This document shows, one piece after another, positions 33,200-38,760 of a DNA stretch of 38,760 nt (its first letter is position 1; the number at the start of each line of letters is the position of its first letter). Origin of the DNA: Campylobacteraceae bacterium (GTDB lineage Bacteria; Campylobacterota; Campylobacteria; Campylobacterales; Campylobacteraceae); contig JAIRKW010000019.1 of the NCBI GenBank assembly GCA_031259875.1, forward strand, positions 1-38,760, written 5' to 3'. The notes beneath the pieces are model-generated. The model was given only the letters and a program-made list of their open reading frames with translations, made no database searches and was not told the DNA's origin. The position numbers and the translations under genes are program-made.

Positions 33200-34497
33200 T
33201 ACTTCTTCCTTTCGTCTATGACTCTTACAGCTTTACCCTCACTGCGCTCTATTGATTTGGGCGCAACAAGCTTGACGTCTACATTTATATAGAGATTGTT
33301 CAAAAGAGCCTTTGAAATGGAGGCTTTTAAACTCTCAAGCCTCGCCACATCATCAACCATTATACTCTCATCTACTTCAACATCAATCTCAAGCTTATCA
33401 AGAAATCCTTTTTTCTTCGCTATTATCTGATAATGCAGTGCAATACCCTCTATAGTCGAAAGCACATGTTCAATTTGCGATGGAAACACATTAACGCCAC
33501 CGATTAGAAGCATATCATCGCTTCTGCCTGCTATACTCTCTATTCTGGCTGTTGTACGCCCGCATTTACACGGTGTTCTTATTATGGAGGTAATGTCTCC
33601 CGTTCTGTACCGCACAAGCGGCAAAGCCTGCTTTGTTAAAGTTGTAACTACAAGCTCTCCTCTTTGTCCTTCAGGTAAAACTTCAAGCGTTTTAGGGTCT
33701 ATTATCTCTGGATAAAAATGGTCTTCCTGAAGATGTAAAAACCTTGAATAATTACAGTTGCAAGCCACGCCCGGACCTATGATTTCACTTATACCGTATA
33801 TTTCGTGATATTCTATGCCCCATATTTTAGCTATTTCGTCCTTCATGCCGATACTTGTAGGCTCAGCGCCGAAAAATCCCGCGCGCAGTCTGAAATCTTT
33901 TTTGATATCGTACCCTTCATTTTTAGCCGCTTCAGCCAAATGCAGAGCAAATGACGGAGTAGCCGTAAGCACAGTAGCTCCAAAATCTTTCAAAAGTAAA
34001 AGCTGTCTTGATGTAAAACCCGTAGAACTTGGGATAACCGCAACCTTCATTTTTTCAGCTGCCGCGTGAAACCCAAGACCTCCCGTAAAAAGCCCGTATC
34101 CATGGGAATTTTGCATAATATCCGAAGATGTAACGCCGCCCATTCTAAAAGCGCGTGCCATCACTTCAGCCCAAATACCCATATCTGTTTGCGTATATCC
34201 GACAACAGTAGGTTTGCCCGTCGTGCCGCTTGAGCTGTGAATCCTTACTATCTCACCCATAGGCACGGCAAACATTCCGTAAGGGTAATTATCACGCAAA
34301 TCCTGCTTTTTGGTAAACGGCAGTCTTTTTAAATCATCTAAAGATTTTATCATATCAGGCGTAATACCGCACTCATCAAATTTTTTCTTATAAGACGGCA
34401 CAAGATAGTAGACTCTTTCTATTATCTCCCTTAAGCGTTCACTCTGTAAGGTTTTTAATTCGCTTTTGGGCAGTGTTTCCTCTTTTGACCAAATCAT
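33199..34497 (-). CDS. paaK: Phenylacetate-CoA ligase family enzyme
   Basis: AMP-forming ligase that activates phenylacetate or related aryl acids to CoA thioesters. The 432-residue length is normal for PaaK. It has the adenylate-forming P-loop SSSGTTGKPTVVGYT (residues 88-102), HEIYGISEIIGPGVACNC, LHLQEDHFYPEIIDP and VRYRTGDITSI, with a C-terminal domain containing IAGRSDDMLLIGGVNVFPSQIE. AAGGAG stands 6 bases before the ATG. The genes for the full aerobic phenylacetyl-CoA pathway are absent from the window, so the route could instead involve indolepyruvate/phenylpyruvate oxidoreductase products. It is divergent from the small protein/symporter pair. Confidence 0.92.
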   Translation of the reverse strand: MIWSKEETLPKSELKTLQSERLREIIERVYYLVPSYKKKFDECGITPDMIKSLDDLKRLPFTKKQDLRDNYPYGMFAVPMGEIVRIHSSSGTTGKPTVVGYTQTDMGIWAEVMARAFRMGGVTSSDIMQNSHGYGLFTGGLGFHAAAEKMKVAVIPSSTGFTSRQLLLLKDFGATVLTATPSFALHLAEAAKNEGYDIKKDFRLRAGFFGAEPTSIGMKDEIAKIWGIEYHEIYGISEIIGPGVACNCNYSRFLHLQEDHFYPEIIDPKTLEVLPEGQRGELVVTTLTKQALPLVRYRTGDITSIIRTPCKCGRTTARIESIAGRSDDMLLIGGVNVFPSQIEHVLSTIEGIALHYQIIAKKKGFLDKLEIDVEVDESIMVDDVARLESLKASISKALLNNLYINVDVKLVAPKSIERSEGKAVRVIDERKK

Positions 34498-34632
34498 AAC
34501 GCTCCTTATTTACACAAATAAAATAAGATTTTAGCGTATTTTAACGCAAAAAATTAAATTCTGTCTCAAACTAAAGATTTTTTTATCATTTTTTAGTAAC
34601 AATTTTGTATTTATAAATATAAGGAATCCATA

Positions 34633-34800
34633 ATGGAACATTTTGATTTTGGTGTGAGGTTATCTATATATTTATCAGGTGCGGCACTTTTTTTATGCAT
34701 AGCTTACGGACTCTTCCGCTGGAACAAAGACGGCAAAGAGGAGACAAACGCAGCAAAGAAATGGGAAAAAGAAGAACAAAAAATAAACGAGGAATTGTAA
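34633..34800 (+). CDS. Small membrane accessory protein of the symporter (55 aa)
   Basis: A 55-residue single-pass protein one base upstream of the symporter gene. AAGGAA lies 8 bases before the ATG. The product starts MEHFDFGVRLSIYLSG, has one membrane segment at about residues 10-28 (IYLSGAALFLCIAYGLF) and then a strongly charged cytosolic tail (KKWEKEEQKINEEL). Small proteins of this build precede SSS-family transporters in other bacteria as accessory subunits; that role is inferred from position. The minus-strand frame across it is a shadow. Confidence 0.75.
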   Translation: MEHFDFGVRLSIYLSGAALFLCIAYGLFRWNKDGKEETNAAKKWEKEEQKINEEL

Positions 34801-34801
34801 A

Positions 34802-36433
34802 ATGGGCGTGTGGGAAAATATTTTTATCATAATCTATCTGGCAGTTATCGGTTATCTTGGTTTTATTGGTTACAAAAGTACGAAAAACAGTACCGATTAC
34901 CTTTTGGCAGGGCGCAATACGCACCCTTTGATAATGTCTTTGAGTTACGGCGCAACTTTCATCTCAACTTCGGCTATAGTCGGATTCAGCGGCGTGGCGG
35001 CGTGGCTGGGAAGCTCTATGATTTGGCTGGCGTTTGCAAACCTCTTTGTAGGCATCTTTATAGCATTTGTAGTTTTCGGCGACAGAACACGCAAAATGGG
35101 TATTAAACTCGGTGCGCATACATTTCCGGAGTTTTTGGGCAAAAGGTTTAATTCGAAATTTATACAACTGTTTGGCGGCTTAATCATAACTGTTTTTATG
35201 CCGCTCTACGCGGCAGCAGTACTCATCGGCGGTACGCACTTTATCGCTTCATATTTTGGGGCTGACTATCATCTGTCATTGCTTGTTTTTTCACTCATCA
35301 TTACAGCTTATGTTATAGCGGGAGGCTTAAAAAGCGTTATGCTCACAGACGCTTTGCAGGGAGCAATTATGTTTGTCGCTATTGTAGTACTGGTAATATT
35401 TGCGTTCAACGCTATAGGCGGTTTTGAGGCAAGTCTTAGCAAATTCGATAAAGTATGGGAAAGTACCGTCATGCCGCTCCAGAGCGTTCATTTGGAAGAT
35501 TTTCAAGCTGGCTCTCCTAACTTTTTACTTAAAGTATCAACGCTGTGGGGCTTTGACGGATGGAATAAAATGCCGATATTTTTGAGCGATGGTTGGCTCT
35601 TTTTAATTACGTCGCTTGTTTTGGGTGTAGGCATAGGCGTTTTGGCACAGCCTCAGCTTGTTGTGAGATTTATGACAGTCAAAAGCAAGCAAGAATTAAA
35701 CAGAGGTGTCTTAATCGGCGGTGTTTTTATATTCGGCGTGATGGGGCTTACATATCTTGTCGGTGCACTTACAAATATATGGTTTTACGAATACAATGAA
35801 GGCAGAAATGCTTTGCAAAGTGCAGGCGGAGTAGATCAGGTAATGCCTCTTTTTATCACTATGGCAATGCCAAAATGGTTTTCATTTGTGTTTTTGTTTG
35901 CACTTATTTCGGCAGCAATGAGCACACTTGCATCACAATTTCACACTATGGGTACAGCAATAGGACGCGATATTTACGAACAGCTTTTTAAAGCCGGCAA
36001 AAGCTCTATGTTTATAACGCGCATAGGCGTTGTTGTAATGATACTATGCGCTGTCGTACTCTCTTACATATTTGACAAACAGCCTGCAATAATAGCGCGA
36101 AGTACAGCTATTTTTTTCGCTCTTTGCGCGAGTATTTTTCTGCCTTCGTATGCGGGCGCGATATTTTGGCGCAAAATTACAAAAGCCGGCGCGATAGCCT
36201 CAATGTTTGTAGGATTTGCAACTTCTGCTTTTTGGCTTTTATTTGTTCATTTTCAAGAAGCTAAAGCACTTGGATTTTGCAAAATGATATTTGGAGCAGA
36301 TTCTTTATTCAGCGGAAAAATCATCTTTATAGATGCACTTATATTCGCGTTGCCGCTATCGGCTTTGACGATGGTAGTTGTGTCTCTTTTTACAAAAGGC
36401 GCTGAGAATTTAGCTAAGAAAAGTTTTGATTAA
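34802..36433 (+). CDS. Sodium:solute symporter (SSS family)
   Basis: A 543-residue inner-membrane transporter with about 13 hydrophobic segments. Family features include the N-terminal helix followed by NSTDYLLAGRNTHPLIMSLSYGATFISTSAIVGF, split as TDYLLAGR and ATFISTSAIVGFSG, then VIAGGLKSVMLTDALQGAIM and SAAMSTLASQFHTMGT, the last forming part of the sodium site. It probably couples sodium entry to uptake of a carboxylate or other small organic solute; the substrate cannot be read from the sequence, although divergence from paaK hints at an aromatic acid. It starts one base after the small accessory gene. Confidence 0.92.
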   Translation: MGVWENIFIIIYLAVIGYLGFIGYKSTKNSTDYLLAGRNTHPLIMSLSYGATFISTSAIVGFSGVAAWLGSSMIWLAFANLFVGIFIAFVVFGDRTRKMGIKLGAHTFPEFLGKRFNSKFIQLFGGLIITVFMPLYAAAVLIGGTHFIASYFGADYHLSLLVFSLIITAYVIAGGLKSVMLTDALQGAIMFVAIVVLVIFAFNAIGGFEASLSKFDKVWESTVMPLQSVHLEDFQAGSPNFLLKVSTLWGFDGWNKMPIFLSDGWLFLITSLVLGVGIGVLAQPQLVVRFMTVKSKQELNRGVLIGGVFIFGVMGLTYLVGALTNIWFYEYNEGRNALQSAGGVDQVMPLFITMAMPKWFSFVFLFALISAAMSTLASQFHTMGTAIGRDIYEQLFKAGKSSMFITRIGVVVMILCAVVLSYIFDKQPAIIARSTAIFFALCASIFLPSYAGAIFWRKITKAGAIASMFVGFATSAFWLLFVHFQEAKALGFCKMIFGADSLFSGKIIFIDALIFALPLSALTMVVVSLFTKGAENLAKKSFD

Positions 36434-36456
36434 AAAAGGCGGGCTTAAAGCCCGCC
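36432..36456 (-). terminator. Strong terminator, minus-strand orientation
   Basis: GGCGGGCTT (36438-36446) pairs with AAGCCCGCC (36448-36456). Read on the minus strand the stem is followed by TTTTTT (36437-36432), the classical form, so it mainly ends transcription coming from the cytochrome c side. It also lies 5 bases after the symporter stop and may act both ways. Confidence 0.75.
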
Positions 36457-36490
36457 GATAATGTTCCAATCCTCTGTCATTTTCACACCC

Positions 36491-36640
36491 TCACTCCTCC
36501 GTCATACTCAATGCAGGTAAACATCCAAAAAAAGGCAGCTTAAGACTTTCGGCTTTCTGTGTTAATAGATAGATTGAATAAAACGCATCATCATCTTTTG
36601 CTTCTTCTGATGACTGTTCAGATACCATTGCAACATACAT
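36491..36640 (-). pseudogene. Remnant or small ORF downstream of cytochrome c
   Basis: A 49-codon frame begins MYVAMVSEQSSEEAKDDD and ends CLPALSMTEE. The frame stays open and protein-like upstream to about 36690 (NPKNRIKIWQIFK), and a neighbouring frame just before it reads KSFAQWFNMLL, as if one gene had suffered a frameshift. No ribosome site precedes the ATG at 36640. I recognise no family. It is most likely the tail of a broken gene once co-transcribed with the cytochrome; a real small gene is the alternative. Confidence 0.35.
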
Positions 36641-36783
36641 TTTAAAAATTTGCCATATCTTAATTCTATTTTTTGGATTTAAAGAAGCATATTAAACCAT
36701 TGTGCAAAACTCTTTAAAATGTCAACATTGCACTTTAGTATCACTTTTGGCTTTGACAAATAAAAATAAACTTACCATAACGG

Positions 36784-37194
36784 CTAATTATTTTTAGGTA
36801 TATCAGTCAGTTGAGCAATATCTTTAAAATTGTTTCCAAAATTTATACGGATATAATTTACCACTTCCAATATCTCATCATCAGTCAAATATTCCCTAAA
36901 AGACGGCATTCCATTTAAGCCGTTCGTAACGACTTCCACAGTAGCTGAAACGGACGATAATTTAATATTATTTGCCAAAGCAGGATACATGCCCACACCC
37001 TGATCTCCTTTACCGTCAGGCATATGACAGCCCAAACAGTTTATCTCATAAATCTCATCTCCTTTTTGAACGTCGCTGTCAGCAATAGCAGGCGATACAA
37101 ACAATATGCCTGTTGTCAAAAGTGATAAACATATAGACTTGAAATATTTTACACCGCAACTTTGCACTTCCGTTTTGAATGAATAACTTTTCAT
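36784..37194 (-). CDS. Class I cytochrome c, periplasmic
   Basis: A small monohaem electron carrier of 136 residues. It has a hydrophobic export segment at about 18-38 (FKSICLSLLTTGILFVSPAIA), the haem-binding CLGCH (Cys53, Cys56, His57) and a likely axial Met96 in NGLNGMPSF. The C-terminal helix LTDDEILEVVNYIRINFG is typical of cytochrome c class I. The long N-region before the hydrophobic core (about 17 residues) is unusual, and an internal start is possible, though GAGGCGG precedes the first ATG. Its redox partner is not in the window. Confidence 0.9.
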   Translation of the reverse strand: MKSYSFKTEVQSCGVKYFKSICLSLLTTGILFVSPAIADSDVQKGDEIYEINCLGCHMPDGKGDQGVGMYPALANNIKLSSVSATVEVVTNGLNGMPSFREYLTDDEILEVVNYIRINFGNNFKDIAQLTDIPKNN

Positions 37195-37225
37195 ATCGTC
37201 CGCCTCTTTTTGAGTTATAAATGCA

Positions 37226-37231
37226 ATTATA
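37226..37231 (-). promoter_or_regulatory. Putative -10 box for cytochrome c
   Basis: Minus-strand TATAAT preceded by TTTTTGAAT, close to the T-rich-plus-TATAAT form of Campylobacterota promoters, 32 bases before the ATG. Confidence 0.5.
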
Positions 37232-37424
37232 ATTCAAAAACGAACAGATGTATGGTTATTTTTTAATCAAAAAAATGGATTTTTTATGTTTTTGTATTAT
37301 GGTCAAATAATAATCAAGTGTAGTTTTAGTATGAAATAAACCATCAAATAGTATTTCTTGGCAAATATAATGCGATTGCGATACTGTTTTTAAGTAAATT
37401 ATTTAGTGGGATGGCAGGTTTGAA

Positions 37425-37455
37425 TATATCGCCGCTATTTAAAAGCAGCGATATA
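37425..37455 (-). terminator. Hairpin downstream of the phosphatase gene
   Basis: TATATCGC (37425-37432) pairs with GCGATATA (37448-37455). The stem extends inward by GCT/AGC after one mismatch. It is about 38 bases past the phosphatase stop. The T-rich flank is on the plus-strand side, so direction is uncertain. Confidence 0.4.
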
Positions 37456-37492
37456 AAGTTTTATACATTTTTTGTTTTTGCATAATGAAACA

Positions 37493-38527
37493 CTATTTTG
37501 TATAAATAGCTCTCATCAACTCCAAATCCACACCAAGCTCATTACTCAAATAACTATCAATACCACCATACTCTTTATCTATCGTATCAAAAGCAGCTTC
37601 AATATATTCTCTATATACTGTAAATACTGGAGCTAAATGCGGAGCTAAACTTACATATGAAGCATATTTCTCTTCTACATAAATACCAGAAAGCAGATAG
37701 TCTTGTATAATAGTCTCTTTGTCTACTCCTAAAGCTGATAAAAACATTGCTGCTGCAAAACCTGCTCTGTCTTTGCCTGCACTGCAATGAAACAGAAGAG
37801 GCAGATTGTTTTCATTCATCAATGCTTCGAAAAACTTTTTATATTCATCTTGAAAATCAGTAACAAATACTTTATTAGCATCAATCAGCACCTGTTTATT
37901 CTCTTCTGCTGTTTGTGCTAATACTACAATACTTCCTGTCTCGATGGGATATTCCAAACGGTTGATAACAGTGCTAAGAGATGAATCCGGAGCAGCAAGC
38001 TTTTCAATGCTGTCACGAAAATCCACAACAGTTCTTATACCGATATTTTCAAGATATGCTATGTCAGTATTTGTGAGTTGGTTTAAATCGCCCGAACGAA
38101 ACACTTTACCCCATTTGACTGTTTTGCCATCTACTGTTTTATATCCTCCTATATCTCTTACATTGTAAGCTCCCTGCATTGGAAGTAATCTCTCAGAGGC
38201 GATAATTTTAATACTGTTTTCCAAAATATATTGAAAATAGATACGCTTATTTGATGGAAACTGTGTTAAGTTTACCTCTTTTGTACCATTACCTTCAATG
38301 ATAACTGTATTTGTATCAATACTATCCGGTATCTCTCCTGCAAATACTTCCCAATGTCCGTCTCCTTCTATGTTTAACGTATAAACTTTATCTGTTTTAT
38401 TGCGCTCTACTGAAAAAGAGGCACTTAAATCACTGCTTTTTTCAATATTACTGTCACTATTACATCCTATAAGCAATAACGCACATAATGGCGCAATAAT
38501 GAAACTCATATACGATAACTTTCTCAT
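37493..38527 (-). CDS. Lipoprotein tyrosine-protein phosphatase
   Basis: A 344-residue exported lipoprotein. The signal peptide ends in the lipobox LLIGC (lipidated Cys22). An N-terminal beta-rich region of about 90 residues precedes a dual-specificity-like tyrosine phosphatase domain starting at GAYNVRDIGGYKT (about 119-131). It continues with FRSGDLNQLT and VVDFRD and has the catalytic P-loop HCSAGKDRAG (Cys248, Arg254). This is the family of bacterial phosphatases containing Mycobacterium PtpB; some members hydrolyse phosphoinositides or generic phosphate esters. Predicted location is the periplasmic face of a membrane, which suggests a scavenging or signalling role outside the cytosol. 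AGGAG lies 7 bases before the ATG. Confidence 0.92.
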   Translation of the reverse strand: MRKLSYMSFIIAPLCALLLIGCNSDSNIEKSSDLSASFSVERNKTDKVYTLNIEGDGHWEVFAGEIPDSIDTNTVIIEGNGTKEVNLTQFPSNKRIYFQYILENSIKIIASERLLPMQGAYNVRDIGGYKTVDGKTVKWGKVFRSGDLNQLTNTDIAYLENIGIRTVVDFRDSIEKLAAPDSSLSTVINRLEYPIETGSIVVLAQTAEENKQVLIDANKVFVTDFQDEYKKFFEALMNENNLPLLFHCSAGKDRAGFAAAMFLSALGVDKETIIQDYLLSGIYVEEKYASYVSLAPHLAPVFTVYREYIEAAFDTIDKEYGGIDSYLSNELGVDLELMRAIYTK

Positions 38528-38760
38528 TTCTTTTCTCCTAAAAGTAAATAATGATGAAATGGTATGAAATGTTTATTACGACAAGATTACTTGGTAGAGT
38601 TTAATGATTGTAAAACTATCTTTTAGCTTTTACTGTATTACAGTGTCTAATTTCTTTAGATATTACTACTGCTAAACATTTAATAAAATCAAGGAAAAAG
38701 ATATTCAAATCCCCCTTCAGTCATTCCCATAATAAACAAAGAGTTTTCATGGAAAACGAT
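38528..38760. other. Non-coding 3' end of the window
   Basis: No complete gene is seen. A dyad, ACTGTA-T-TACAGT, lies at 38632-38644 and could be an operator. An ATG at 38749 (MEND...) with AAAGAG 5 bases upstream may open a plus-strand gene cut by the window edge, but only four codons are visible. Confidence 0.35.

Noticed and set aside
1..38760. CRISPR arrays, prophage or complete insertion sequences
   Set aside because: No regularly spaced repeats, transposase, integrase or phage structural genes were seen on either strand.

Overview
The window looks like a chromosomal segment from a low-GC Campylobacterota (epsilonproteobacterial) species. The main evidence is the block HIT / pheS-pheT-aroA-ispH-rpsA-serA-efp, an order I know from Campylobacter and relatives. 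T-rich stretches before TATAAT-like -10 boxes without clear -35 boxes, frequent GTG/TTG starts and many stop/start overlaps fit the same group. No species can be named from sequence alone. I saw no rRNA, tRNA, CRISPR array, intact IS or prophage.

Layout. (1) 1-4963: high-affinity phosphate uptake genes pstC-pstA-pstB, followed at once by an olsF-type bifunctional ornithine-lipid synthase. This is a plausible phosphate-starvation unit combining Pi uptake with a phosphorus-free membrane lipid. pstC and pstA are separated by about 730 bp holding a decayed palindromic repeat and a chain of overlapping small ORFs, the last a 37-residue membrane peptide overlapping the pstA start. (2) 4964-11989: a convergent membrane protein with a cytosolic basic tail, then uvrA, polA and aat. 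(3) 12056-14422: metK, with a PhoU-like gene and a HIT hydrolase on the opposite strand. (4) 14534-23947: pheS-pheT-aroA-ispH with 4-bp overlaps, then rpsA, serA and efp, with clear hairpin terminators after rpsA and efp. (5) 23986-27955: a gene-poor stretch, bamA (-) and divergent tyrA (+). (6) 27956-30249: a very AT-rich, gene-poor stretch with a possible minus-strand cluster of tiny ORFs. (7) 30249-34497, minus strand: a DEAD-box RNA helicase with a structured leader, then paaK-ACT protein-DUF3108. (8) 34633-36433: a 55-residue membrane protein one base upstream of a sodium:solute symporter, divergent from paaK. (9) 36438-38760: remnant ORF, cytochrome c and a lipoprotein tyrosine phosphatase, all minus strand.

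Most genes are housekeeping: DNA repair and replication, translation, aromatic amino acid, isoprenoid and serine synthesis, outer-membrane assembly. The parts that deserve attention are the pst-olsF unit with its interrupted pstC-pstA junction, the tiny-ORF cluster at 28.5-29.0 kb, the helicase leader with mutually exclusive helices, and the paaK/ACT and small-protein/symporter pair.
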